Virus record (IMG/VR): IMGVR_UViG_3300035670_000575 | Coordinates: 1-39,030 of that record | Reading direction: 5' to 3' (one strand) | Length of the DNA stretch: 39,030 nt | DNA from: a virus | In this document: piece after piece, positions 5,606-12,629 of the stretch | Position numbering within the stretch: position 1 is the stretch's first letter | Layout of the letters: the number at the start of each line of letters is the position of its first letter | The notes under the pieces: model-generated | The model's input: only the letters and a program-made list of their open reading frames with translations | The model's database searches: none | Told to the model about the DNA's origin: nothing | Made by a program: the position numbers and the translations under genes

Positions 5606-5986
5606 ATGGATATACATCATTTAGAACTAGACGTAGCATGTTATGCAACTGCTGTTTATCACGAAGTTAATACAAGAACATTGGAGGAAAAAGTTGGAGT
5701 CATTAATGTTATACGTAATAGGTTACATTCTGGTCTTTGGGGTAATTCTGTATGCTCTGTCGTTTATGCTAATAATCAGTTTGCTGTGCAAGATCAGTCC
5801 CACAGTCCAGTTAATGAAAGGGCGTATTTGGAGACTAAACTTTTGGTTATTGATACGATTGTTTACAATAAATATGCAAATCCGGTTGCAAATGCTTTAT
5901 ACTTTCATGATGATTCAATACCGCCTAAAAAGGTATGGTTTGGAAAACGGAAGAAAACACACATAGGAAGGATGGTATTTTACTAA
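5606..5986 (+). CDS. SleB/CwlJ-type cell-wall hydrolase
   Basis: 126 residues. It follows the SleB-type (Hydrolase_2) pattern: A-T-A-V-Y-H-E-V-N at 15-23 with the family's catalytic Glu (E20), G-V-I-N-V-I-R-N-R-L, S-V-C-S-V-V-Y-A-N-N-Q-F, A-L-Y-F-H-D-D at the middle, and the end I-G-R-M-V-F-Y. Members cleave peptidoglycan glycan strands, often as lytic transglycosylases. No signal peptide is visible. It lies in the plus-strand operon, away from the holin cluster, so it could be an early or accessory endolysin; the DUF5675 protein at 8377 is a second lysis candidate. The next gene starts on its stop codon (TAATG). Confidence 0.83.
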   Translation: MDIHHLELDVACYATAVYHEVNTRTLEEKVGVINVIRNRLHSGLWGNSVCSVVYANNQFAVQDQSHSPVNERAYLETKLLVIDTIVYNKYANPVANALYFHDDSIPPKKVWFGKRKKTHIGRMVFY

Positions 5987-6201
5987 TGATAGATATTTCA
6001 CTAAGAATTGATAATCCATTTGGTAATTATGTAGACCAAACAATAGAATGGAGACTACATAAAGACGATGGTCCATATAATAATATAACTGTTTACAAAT
6101 ATAAACCAATGATATTACATTTAAGTTTTGCTATTACTTTGCATAGTTGTTATTTAGAAATAGGATTATTTGGATATTCATTACTATTGGATAAATCATG
6201 A
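5986..6201 (+). CDS. conserved phage protein of unknown function, 71 aa
   Basis: Starts MIDISLRIDNPFGN, one base overlapping the previous stop. D-I-S-L-R-I-D-N-P at the start and the C-terminal L-E-I-G-L-F-G-Y-S segment are recurring features of small phage proteins I have seen in this position, but no function is known to me. It is beta-rich. The preceding in-frame ATG at 5935 lies within the hydrolase gene and has no ribosome binding site, so 5986 is preferred. Confidence 0.72.
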   Translation: MIDISLRIDNPFGNYVDQTIEWRLHKDDGPYNNITVYKYKPMILHLSFAITLHSCYLEIGLFGYSLLLDKS

Positions 6202-6434
6202 AAAAAGAACCTGTAGCATGGCTTTACGAAGAGTATGATGTTAAGTCTGGTGACCTAAAGAAGTCTTATTTATGGTCGTTTCATCCTAACCAACTATCAT
6301 ATTTAAACGATTTAAAGAACACAACGCATCATATTAAGATAACACCATTAATACCTGGTGAACCTGTAGAGGAATATAAAGGATTGTCAAGATATGATAG
6401 CAAGAGATTAACGGAGGCTTATGGTGGACTCTAA
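6198..6434 (+). CDS. unknown small protein, 78 aa
   Basis: MKKEPVAWLYEEYD; the K-K-E-P-V-A-W-L-Y start is common among small phage proteins of unknown role. It has aromatic and charged residues through the middle (S-Y-L-W-S-F-H-P-N-Q-L-S-Y-L-N-D-L) and no membrane segment. ATGA overlap with the preceding gene; the next gene begins inside its 3' end. No function assigned. Confidence 0.68.
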   Translation: MKKEPVAWLYEEYDVKSGDLKKSYLWSFHPNQLSYLNDLKNTTHHIKITPLIPGEPVEEYKGLSRYDSKRLTEAYGGL

Positions 6435-6570
6435 CCCACTTACACAAGAAGAGATTATTAAAGCGTATAAAGAAGCATTTGGAAGTGGTAATGCTGTTTT
6501 AACGCTTGACAGAATATTTAGATTTGCTAGGCTTATAGAACAAGCTCATGGGATTAAAAATGTACACTAA
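6421..6570 (+). CDS. unknown small protein, 49 aa
   Basis: 49 codons beginning MVDSNPLTQEEIIKAYKEAF; mainly helical (R-I-F-R-F-A-R-L-I-E-Q-A-H-G). A GGAGG box lies four bases before the ATG, inside the preceding gene, with a 14-base overlap. The clear ribosome binding site and the operon's style of overlaps support it. It resembles small phage proteins with a conserved T-Q-E-E-I-I-x-A-Y pattern, but I know no role. Confidence 0.62.
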   Translation: MVDSNPLTQEEIIKAYKEAFGSGNAVLTLDRIFRFARLIEQAHGIKNVH

Positions 6571-6817
6571 GCTAGACGATCAAAGACAAGCAAAGTTTAT
6601 TAATGAATATATGCAAGAGCATCCTAATTGCACTATTAAGGATGTGATTCAGGGATGTGTTACAAATAGAGTGCGATTAAAGTATTTAGAAAGTCAAGGA
6701 TATTTCAGCTTACCTAAACCACTTGAACATAAAGAAATATTAGATAGAAGGTTTAAGAATAAAAATTATGTATCTGTAACTGTAGGAAGGGAGTATGGTA
6801 AATGGATAGGATATTAA
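6560..6817 (+). CDS. unknown protein, 85 aa
   Basis: Preferred start MYTKLDDQRQAKF at 6560; an upstream ATG at 6548 would add four residues. Residues 5-45 look like a helix-turn-helix-sized bundle (A-K-F-I-N-E-Y-M-Q-E-H-P-N-C-T-I-K-D-V-I), including a T-x-K-D-V-I-x-G-C element and a possible recognition helix N-R-V-R-L-K-Y-L-E-S-Q-G-Y. A small DNA-binding regulator is possible, but this is inference. Confidence 0.65.
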   Translation: MYTKLDDQRQAKFINEYMQEHPNCTIKDVIQGCVTNRVRLKYLESQGYFSLPKPLEHKEILDRRFKNKNYVSVTVGREYGKWIGY

Positions 6818-6918
6818 AAATAATTGATTATTTTATATACGCTTTAATAATTGGTAGTATAATAGGATTTTTTTATGGTACGTATCAGTTGATTGATTTA
6901 CTTTTTATAAGGGGATAG
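6802..6918 (+). CDS. 38-aa single-span membrane protein
   Basis: Starts MDRILKIIDYFIYALI; residues 7-35 are hydrophobic (I-I-D-Y-F-I-Y-A-L-I-I-G-S-I-I-G-F-F-Y-G) and the end is R-G. A GGGAG box stands eight bases before the ATG, inside the previous gene. It is a second small membrane protein of the plus-strand operon. Function unknown. Confidence 0.6.
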   Translation: MDRILKIIDYFIYALIIGSIIGFFYGTYQLIDLLFIRG

Positions 6919-6920
6919 TT

Positions 6921-7196
6921 ATGGTAGATATGGTGAATAGACCTCCACATTACATGGTAGGTGGTATTGAAGCGATAGATGTGATTAAAAGTCGTTTAAC
7001 TAAGGAAGAATACATTGGTTATTTAAAAGGATGTAAACTTAAGTATGATTTACGCTATCCGTTTAAAGATAATCCACAACAAGATTTAGAGAAGTCTGAT
7101 TGGTATAAGAATAAGTTACTAGAAGCTACAAGAGATGAAGATGCTATTAATCCACCTGAAGTAGAAGCTATTTTAGAAAGGTTTGATGATGAATAA
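6921..7196 (+). CDS. DUF3310 protein
   Basis: 91 residues. V-N-R-P-P-H-Y-M-V-G-G-I-E-A-I-D-V-I near the N-terminus and Y-L-K-G-C-K-L-K-Y-D-L-R-Y-P-F-K with D-W-Y-K-N-K-L at 60-66 are the signature of DUF3310, a phage family sometimes fused to nucleotide kinases and of unresolved activity. AGGGG lies six bases ahead of the ATG. It overlaps the small secreted-protein gene by eight bases. No kinase domain is attached here. Confidence 0.85.
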   Translation: MVDMVNRPPHYMVGGIEAIDVIKSRLTKEEYIGYLKGCKLKYDLRYPFKDNPQQDLEKSDWYKNKLLEATRDEDAINPPEVEAILERFDDE

Positions 7197-7344
7197 GATA
7201 TATTGGGTATTCGGACTTACAATGGTTGCATTAGCAATATTTGGAACAGAAAAAGCTTTTAGTCAAACTACGACTATATATGCACCAGACGGATCTGTAA
7301 CAGTATGTCAAGTAAACACTAACGGTACTGTGATCTGTCTTTAG
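7189..7344 (+). CDS. small secreted protein with two cysteines, 51 aa
   Basis: Starts MNKIYWVFGLTMVALAIFG, a hydrophobic N-terminal segment that reads as a signal peptide, with A-F-S just before Q-T-T-T as a possible cleavage site. The mature part of about 25 residues has I-Y-A-P-D-G-S-V-T-V-C and G-T-V-I-C-L, so one disulphide is possible in the periplasm. It is the last gene of the plus-strand operon, and its TAG overlaps the TAA of the convergent gene on the other strand. Similar small P-D-G-x-x-x-x-C proteins occur in other phages, function unknown. Confidence 0.65.
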   Translation: MNKIYWVFGLTMVALAIFGTEKAFSQTTTIYAPDGSVTVCQVNTNGTVICL

Positions 7345-7517
7345 TCATCTCTAGGTGTTAATTCACCATATAGAGATAATTCTTCACCACTTATTTCAAT
7401 AATAGAGTCATCATCTAGCTCTATAACAATAGTGCTATCGCCATGTAATGCTTCACATGATACGATAGTTCTACCTAGCATATGATGGCAGATAATCTCT
7501 ACTTCTGATCGTTCCAT
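7341..7517 (-). CDS. small acidic protein, 58 aa
   Basis: 58 codons, MERSEVEIICHHML. The middle is acidic (I-E-L-D-D-D-S-I-I-E-I-S-G-E-E) and beta-strand-like; two Cys and two His are near the N-terminus but not in a clear zinc motif. It is the last gene of the late minus-strand operon, eight bases after the exonuclease gene, and converges on the plus-strand operon with overlapping stop codons. No family recognised. Confidence 0.6.
   Translation of the reverse strand: MERSEVEIICHHMLGRTIVSCEALHGDSTIVIELDDDSIIEISGEELSLYGELTPRDD
7347..7377. terminator. hairpin at the convergent operon junction
   Basis: ATCTCTA-GGTG - TTAATT - CACC-(ATA)-TAGAGAT: eleven pairs with a three-base bulge, starting three bases after the plus-strand TAG and inside the 3' end of the minus-strand gene. 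It has no clear T-run. It probably ends both converging transcripts or protects their 3' ends. Confidence 0.45.
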
Positions 7518-7525
7518 AGATATTC

Positions 7526-8266
7526 CTATATTTTGACGAATTTTTCTGATTTGTCTGTGGTTAATTTTTTATTACCTCTAAACCAAGAGCCACAATCTTG
7601 ACATTGGAATCTTGGATACTTGCCAGCAGTTAATACTGCATAACCACGTTGTTGAACTTTATGACTTGCACAACTTGGACATACTCTTTCTTCTGAAAAA
7701 TGATTGTGGTTAGGATGATTACTTATCCAACCTTTAAACTTATCATATACTTTCTCTAGTAATACAACATCATTCCTATTGTATTCTTCCATGCGTTTCC
7801 ATGCTGACCTATCGTTATTCATAACTTTAAGCCATAACTCATGACCTTCATGCGCTGTCTTTTTACCAAGACCTAAACGCTGTGCAATATAGTCTAGTTT
7901 GTTAGAAACAAATCTGAATTTACTACGAGATGTTTGTAGTAAGTCTATGTGTTTAGCTGGGCTAGGAGGTGGCATACCAGCCTCTAAGAACTCTTTATTA
8001 AGCATAGGTATATCAAACCTATTGCCATTATAATGAACGATTGCATCTGCTTCATCCATGAGTTTATGGATAGACTTTAGCATTGCTTTACGATCTGTTT
8101 TATATACAGAGTCAAACATAATCTTTTTCTCACCATACCATTTAGCTGCATAGCATAATGTATAAGATGATTCTAGGAGTTGATTAAGCGCAATGTTTTG
8201 CTGCCAGATTCCCCAGACCGTTGCTAAATTAGGTGCGCATTCTATATCTAAAAGTAGTATCTTCAA
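7526..8266 (-). CDS. DEDD-family 3'-5' exonuclease (RNase H-like) with zinc ribbon
   Basis: 246 residues. L-L-L-D-I-E-C at 4-10 gives the first D-x-E motif (D7, E9); H-Y-N-G-N-R-F-D-I-P-M-L supplies the second Asp; Y-N-R-N-D-V-V-L-L-E near 182-191 is the third (Y-x-x-x-D). This is the RNase T/Pol-proofreading-like DEDD fold, here as a stand-alone phage exonuclease. The C-terminal 50 residues add a C-P-S-C ... C-Q-D-C zinc ribbon. The start is TTG at 8266, six bases after AGGAG. It lies at the end of the late operon beyond the lysis genes. The 110 bases before it hold a good TATAAT but no convincing -35, so a local promoter is uncertain. Confidence 0.85.
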   Translation of the reverse strand: MKILLLDIECAPNLATVWGIWQQNIALNQLLESSYTLCYAAKWYGEKKIMFDSVYKTDRKAMLKSIHKLMDEADAIVHYNGNRFDIPMLNKEFLEAGMPPPSPAKHIDLLQTSRSKFRFVSNKLDYIAQRLGLGKKTAHEGHELWLKVMNNDRSAWKRMEEYNRNDVVLLEKVYDKFKGWISNHPNHNHFSEERVCPSCASHKVQQRGYAVLTAGKYPRFQCQDCGSWFRGNKKLTTDKSEKFVKI

Positions 8267-8376
8267 GTAACTCTCCTAGTGTTGAGATACTTTATTATAT
8301 ATTAGATACAAGATTAGCATTAGGAAAACATATTTAAAATGCGTAATAGCGCAGAGAATATCGCAGATAAGATAAT

Positions 8377-8766
8377 CTAACATATAATTATTTTTGCTGT
8401 CTTAGCTTGTTTTAGTTTCTCAAAAAACTTCTTATAAGCTGATTTAGAATTACCGATAAAGTCACCACCTGACCATGTTGTGCCAAGTAATATACATCCT
8501 TCTGTATGTGCTGAAGTATTGCCTGAATGGATACGAACACCTGTGAAGTTAGGAACGTCTAGTATATGTGGCATATCTTGTTTAAAGCGTACAGATGCGT
8601 CTATAATGACTTTGTATTCACCGGTAGGGATAGCAGTCTTACCTATAACTTTACTGCCATTTCTTACCATATCTTCTAGTGTATAGCACTCATATACACC
8701 ATTTATGTATAATTTTCCTATCGTGTGTGTATCTTTAAACTCAAACCTTTTTACTTCAATTAACAT
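8377..8766 (-). CDS. DUF5675 protein, probable endolysin-region protein
   Basis: 129 residues from MLIEVKRFEF; a TTG at 8775 could extend it by three residues. The block G-V-R-I-H-S-G-N-T-S-A-H-T-E-G-C-I-L-L-G with conserved His and Cys is typical of DUF5675. Its H...C-x-L pattern resembles L,D-transpeptidase/peptidase active sites, so cell-wall action is plausible. The upstream genes are small membrane proteins of holin type, which supports a lysis role. Biochemical activity of the family is not established to my knowledge. The 3' end is followed by a 110-base gap before the exonuclease. Confidence 0.78.
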   Translation of the reverse strand: MLIEVKRFEFKDTHTIGKLYINGVYECYTLEDMVRNGSKVIGKTAIPTGEYKVIIDASVRFKQDMPHILDVPNFTGVRIHSGNTSAHTEGCILLGTTWSGGDFIGNSKSAYKKFFEKLKQAKTAKIIIC

Positions 8767-8914
8767 TCTTGTCAATGTAGTTAAGTGCTTGAGTTAAGTA
8801 CTGCATAGCATACATAAATAAAATAGAGAATCCCATAGCTACAAATAACAATGAAACAACTAATAATTTAAGTATAGCTAAACCGATAAAGTTTAGTATG
8901 TCTAAGACTATCAT
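8756..8914 (-). CDS. 52-aa membrane protein in the lysis cassette
   Basis: 52 codons starting MIVLDILNFIGLAILK. Residues 8-38 are strongly hydrophobic (L-L-V-V-S-L-L-F-V-A-M-G-F-S-I-L-F-M-Y-A-M), with a polar C-terminus ending N-Y-I-D-K-N-V-N. The ATG overlaps the holin stop (ATGA), and its 3' end overlaps the DUF5675 gene. It may be an antiholin, a second holin or a spanin-like helper. Identity rests on position and hydropathy only. Confidence 0.62.
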   Translation of the reverse strand: MIVLDILNFIGLAILKLLVVSLLFVAMGFSILFMYAMQYLTQALNYIDKNVN

Positions 8915-9276
8915 TTCTTTTTAATGTAGAATAAACTACGTTCCCCAAAGAGATAGAAACCAACTGCACTAGCAAAGTTATCTACTTCTTGTGTTGCAAT
9001 ACCTTGTAGGTGCATAGTTGCCCATGTTGCTAATACTAATAAACCTATAGCTGGTCGCATGAGTCTTACAATAGCTTCTACCCATGGATAAGATGGATTA
9101 CCACCACCAGCTTCATTCATAACCTTAAAGAACTCTAAATCAATTTGTTTCATTTGAGCATATTGTTCTATGGTTGCAGGTTTAAATTGGTCAGGTGCTA
9201 CAAATCTGTTTATAAGTGATTTACCTAAATCTACTGCTAATGGTCCTAATGCTGCTAGTATAGTAATTGGGTCTAT
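8911..9276 (-). CDS. three-span holin-like protein, apparent ATA start
   Basis: The frame is open from 9287 to 8913 and no ATG occurs before 9153. An AAGGAG box (9284-9289) lies exactly seven bases before ATA at 9276; starting there gives 121 residues, I-D-P-I-T-I-L-A-A-L-G-P-L-A-V-D-L-G and onward. That N-terminal hydrophobic segment plus A-I-G-L-L-V-L-A-T-W-A-T-M and A-S-A-V-G-F-Y-L-F make three membrane spans, the class I layout of 'holin of 3TMs' proteins. A start at the internal ATG (9153, 80 residues) lacks a ribosome site and loses one span. ATA is a rare start, so a sequence error or ATT/ATC start is possible. It overlaps the next membrane gene by ATGA. Confidence 0.7.
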   Translation of the reverse strand: MDPITILAALGPLAVDLGKSLINRFVAPDQFKPATIEQYAQMKQIDLEFFKVMNEAGGGNPSYPWVEAIVRLMRPAIGLLVLATWATMHLQGIATQEVDNFASAVGFYLFGERSLFYIKKK

Positions 9277-9287
9277 GATAATACTCC

Positions 9288-9647
9288 TTATAGTTCTTTA
9301 GGATCGTAGCCAAGTGTGTTAGCTACTCTCTTTTGTAGTTTTAAAAATAAACCTTTATGGCTTGTATATTTATCTGTTTTAGGTGATTCTAAATAGCATA
9401 TCATGTGTATGATTTCATGTGCTAGGGTCTTTAATACTGTATCTAAATGACCACATTTAGCTGTAGATATAGTGATAACATGAGGTTCACCAGCTTCAGG
9501 TGGCTCATATTGTCCACATATACTATCGTCATGCACTACTACGAAATCTACTTTAGATGCTGGTGGTAACTTATATTCGTCAAATACAGGGAACTCTATT
9601 AAAGCAGAATATAGGTTTGCTATATTGTTCTCTGTGATGAATGTCAT
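9288..9647 (-). CDS. SprT-like zinc metalloprotease
   Basis: 119 residues. H77-E-I-I-H81 is the zinc-binding H-E-x-x-H motif inside T-L-A-H-E-I-I-H-M-I-C-Y, followed by S-H-K-G-L-F-L-K-L-Q-K-R, where the His could be the third ligand. The layout matches SprT-like peptidases of phages, small predicted metalloproteases of unclear substrate. It lies between two small membrane-protein genes of the lysis region, with ATGA coupling to the upstream one. It could process virion or lysis proteins; no direct evidence. Confidence 0.82.
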   Translation of the reverse strand: MTFITENNIANLYSALIEFPVFDEYKLPPASKVDFVVVHDDSICGQYEPPEAGEPHVITISTAKCGHLDTVLKTLAHEIIHMICYLESPKTDKYTSHKGLFLKLQKRVANTLGYDPKEL

Positions 9648-9802
9648 TTTGTAAACTGTGTCAATAAGAATACAATAACAAAACCTGCTGTACCTAATAA
9701 GATTTGCTCTAAGCGTTTAAGCCTTGCGTTTATTTGCTCATAACGTAACGCACAAATCTCTTCATGCGTAACTAAACGTGCTTCTGTGTCGTTCTTAACC
9801 AT
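9644..9802 (-). CDS. XhlA-like small membrane protein, 52 aa
   Basis: Starts MVKNDTEARLVTHEEICALRY. A cytoplasmic helix (R-Y-E-Q-I-N-A-R-L-K-R-L-E-Q-I-L) runs into a C-terminal membrane span (G-T-A-G-F-V-I-V-F-L-L-T-Q-F). This coiled-coil-plus-anchor layout matches hemolysin XhlA-like proteins found beside holins. It is linked by ATGA to the SprT-like gene and follows the ejection-type gene by nine bases. A role in lysis is inferred from position. Confidence 0.65.
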   Translation of the reverse strand: MVKNDTEARLVTHEEICALRYEQINARLKRLEQILLGTAGFVIVFLLTQFTK

Positions 9803-9811
9803 TACTATTCC

Positions 9812-11377
9812 TTATTCTTGAATGTTAAGTAAGCCTTGATATGGCACAAAAGGTGCTGTTCTTGGCGTATATTGTGGAGTTGCAAGTAGTCTTTGACCTT
9901 GTGGTGTCATTAAACCATATCTAGCAGCAAGTCTTCCTGGTGCTAAAAGTGATAATGCAGGAACACCTGTAAGTAAATCAACACCAGCTCCAGCTCCAGC
10001 ACCGTATAAATCTAATGCTGAAAATGGTGCAGGTGCTTCTGCAACTACTTTAGTTGTCTTTGGAAATGCTTTAGCAAACTTACCTACTAAAGCTAATTCG
10101 TCTGTAATAGGAACACCCTTGTCTAATTCTTTAGCTATCTTTTTAGCATCTACAGTTCCTGTTTGTGGATTTAATGCTTTTTCTACTGTAAATGTTTTAG
10201 CAATATATCTTCTTGCATCTCTAAACTGATTGATAAGTTCAGGTTGACCTAATTTAACAACATGGTTTTCAATAGCTTTTTCTAATTTATCTGCTTCAGC
10301 TAAGTATCTATTACCACGTGCTACTTCTTTAGGATTAGGTTTCATAATGTTAGTACCTGATCTTAAATAAGCACTACCATCACTACGTAATTCTTTTAGC
10401 TTTTGAATAGCTGTTGCAGCGTCTATAGTATATGTATCAGGTATATCTTGCATAAGAGCATTTTTACCACCTGTTACTTTATTAATACCTGTGACGATAT
10501 TAGAGAATGGATTTTTATTACCTAAACTAATAGTGCCTGTTTCAGCAATAGCTTCATAAGCAGGATATACAGATGTTCTAGCATTTTCTAATACTTCAGT
10601 TGTGAGTGGTGCATCTTCAGGTAAATCTAAATATCTCTTAGTAAGATTATTTGTGACTTGTTGATTTCTAGCACTTGCTAATTCTTCTGTTTTAAATTTA
10701 CCAGAAACACCTTCTAAGAAACGACCTGCTTTTCTACCACCTACATCTGTAGGTAATGCTACATAACCAGCATCTCTACCTAGTTTTAATGTTTCATCTC
10801 TATTAGCATTTTGTACTTGTTGAGTAGATGGTCCAATAGCTTGAGGTCTTACAAGTCCTGCACCTGCTAAACCACCACCTAAACCTGCTAAAGTTTGTGC
10901 AACTGTGCCACCACCTAATTCTTGTGCTGTTGCTTGACCTAAACCACCACCGGTAGCTGCTGCTGCTTGTGTAGGTGCATTTGCAGTAAATGCTTGTTGA
11001 ATAGTTTGACCTAATTGTGATGTAGGTTTAAATGCTTGTGCAACACCTGCTGTGCCTAATGTACTTGCTAATGCTCTTGATGGACCTGCTACCATTCTTT
11101 CTAAACCTGTTGCTGGTTTAGGTAAGTTTAATGTTTCAGCAAGTGGTCTTGCTTGTAAACTTTCAGGTAATACAAGGTTTAATGCACCACGAACAGGTGA
11201 AGCTAATACGTCAGCAGCTTCTGTTAGATAACGACCTGTTAATCCTAATTGTCTTTGTAATCTATCAGTCACAGGAGGTAATGCAGGAGCTGGTGCTGCT
11301 TTCTTAACACCTAAATAGGCATCAGGGTCAAAGCCTTGAGTAGTACCTAGATATTCATCAGGGTTAAATTCTGCCAT
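9812..11377 (-). CDS. large ejection/internal virion protein (521 aa)
   Basis: 521 residues, no enzyme motif seen. The N-terminus contains two copies of F-(N/D)-P-D-x-Y-L-G (M-A-E-F-N-P-D-E-Y-L-G and G-F-D-P-D-A-Y-L-G). Residues about 95-195 are Ala/Gly/Gln-rich and hydrophobic (G-G-G-L-G-Q-A-T, A-G-L-G-G-G-L-A-G), as in proteins that enter the host envelope with podovirus DNA. The second half is alpha-helical and charged. It is one of four adjacent genes with this character between the tail genes and lysis, the place of ejection proteins in P22-like and T7-like phages. Function is inferred from composition and place. Confidence 0.65.
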   Translation of the reverse strand: MAEFNPDEYLGTTQGFDPDAYLGVKKAAPAPALPPVTDRLQRQLGLTGRYLTEAADVLASPVRGALNLVLPESLQARPLAETLNLPKPATGLERMVAGPSRALASTLGTAGVAQAFKPTSQLGQTIQQAFTANAPTQAAAATGGGLGQATAQELGGGTVAQTLAGLGGGLAGAGLVRPQAIGPSTQQVQNANRDETLKLGRDAGYVALPTDVGGRKAGRFLEGVSGKFKTEELASARNQQVTNNLTKRYLDLPEDAPLTTEVLENARTSVYPAYEAIAETGTISLGNKNPFSNIVTGINKVTGGKNALMQDIPDTYTIDAATAIQKLKELRSDGSAYLRSGTNIMKPNPKEVARGNRYLAEADKLEKAIENHVVKLGQPELINQFRDARRYIAKTFTVEKALNPQTGTVDAKKIAKELDKGVPITDELALVGKFAKAFPKTTKVVAEAPAPFSALDLYGAGAGAGVDLLTGVPALSLLAPGRLAARYGLMTPQGQRLLATPQYTPRTAPFVPYQGLLNIQE

Positions 11378-11378
11378 G

Positions 11379-12626
11379 TTATAGTCCTAATTTTTGTTTT
11401 ATTTGAACTGACCTTGGGTCTGTAGGGTTAGAATTTGCCCAATCTAAAGCCTGTTTATCTTGTGCAGATAATTCTTTAGCTTTTGGTGCAACACTACCAC
11501 CACCTTCTTTTGTCATACGTAATACATCTTGTTCTGCTTGTGCTCTAGCACGTTCTTTTTGTGCAATAATATTTGGATCAGTTTCACCAAATCTAGGGAA
11601 GAATGTTTCTACGTTCTTTCTTACCTCGTCTTTAGTTGCAGCAGCACCTGTTTTAATACGTAAGAATGATTCAGCCCATTGCTCTTGAATTTGTTTTGCA
11701 CGTTGAGCTTGTTGTCCAGCTAAACCTCTTAATGGTGTACCTGCTAAATTAACTGCTGTTTGTGCTAATGGACTAGATGGATCAAAACCTTCTGCTTGTA
11801 ATTTTCTTAACTCATCACTTGCATTAGACATTTGACTATAGAATGTTGCAGCTTTAGCTTGTGATTCTGTTGCTGCTTTTTCTGCTTTAGGTTTAATTTG
11901 TGGATTAGTAACAATATTACCTTGTAAATCTTTAATAGGTAATCCTGGTACTTTTGGTACAAATATCCAATTACCATTTACATCTTGTTGAGCTGCTTCA
12001 TAATTTTGAGTAGCTTTTATAGATTCTTGTTTTGGTTGTAAATCTTCAAAGTTACCTGACTTTTGGAATTTTGCTAATGACTTAGGCGTATAGTCAGATG
12101 TATTAATTTTACCAAATGGGCTTTCACCTTTTTCCATAGCAGATATTTGTTTAAGATCACCTAAGTTACCTGATAATTGATATGCAGCTAATGATTCAGG
12201 TGTAAATTTAGTAGGATCAATATTACCAATATTAGTGCCACGTTCTGTAGATATAGGAACTAACTTGCCATAATCTTTTGTTTTTTGAAACTCAGAAATA
12301 GATTCAGGTGTAAATTTAGCAATATCAATAGTGCCAAATGGATCATTTCTACCTGCTAATAATTGTTGTCTATATAAATTATTTAATGCAGTATCTACTG
12401 TGTTTTGAGATGAACCCATACCACCAATGTATGCTTTAGCTAGATATGGTAATGCACTACCTGCATTTAAGTTTTTAGGTGTTGCAAGATAATTAGCAGC
12501 AGTTCCAATAAGACCTGAAACCAATGCTTGATTACGTAGTTTTTCTTCTTGTTGTGGGTCTAAAATACCTGTAGGAATTGGTGTTCCAAAGATATTAATA
12601 CCACCTAAATAGTCTTGTAATGCCAT
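11379..12626 (-). CDS. repeat-containing internal virion protein (415 aa)
   Basis: 415 residues. Residues about 97-200 hold three diverged repeats of about 36 residues, with K-F-T-P-E-S at 104-109 and 140-145 and Y-T-P-K-S at 179-183, each followed by F/Y-Q-x-S-G-x-x-x-D-L. The C-terminal third is Ala/Gln-rich and helical, with K-E-R-A-R-A-Q-A-E-Q-D-V-L. It lies one base from the 521-residue protein (ATG shares the TAT context) and has a similar style. A role in virion structure or DNA ejection is inferred. Confidence 0.62.
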   Translation of the reverse strand: MALQDYLGGINIFGTPIPTGILDPQQEEKLRNQALVSGLIGTAANYLATPKNLNAGSALPYLAKAYIGGMGSSQNTVDTALNNLYRQQLLAGRNDPFGTIDIAKFTPESISEFQKTKDYGKLVPISTERGTNIGNIDPTKFTPESLAAYQLSGNLGDLKQISAMEKGESPFGKINTSDYTPKSLAKFQKSGNFEDLQPKQESIKATQNYEAAQQDVNGNWIFVPKVPGLPIKDLQGNIVTNPQIKPKAEKAATESQAKAATFYSQMSNASDELRKLQAEGFDPSSPLAQTAVNLAGTPLRGLAGQQAQRAKQIQEQWAESFLRIKTGAAATKDEVRKNVETFFPRFGETDPNIIAQKERARAQAEQDVLRMTKEGGGSVAPKAKELSAQDKQALDWANSNPTDPRSVQIKQKLGL

Positions 12627-12629
12627 GAT

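Noticed and set aside
8267-8376. Regulatory element in the 110-base gap before the exonuclease
   Set aside because: A TATAAT and a short repeated CGCAGA are present, but no convincing -35, terminator or stable hairpin.
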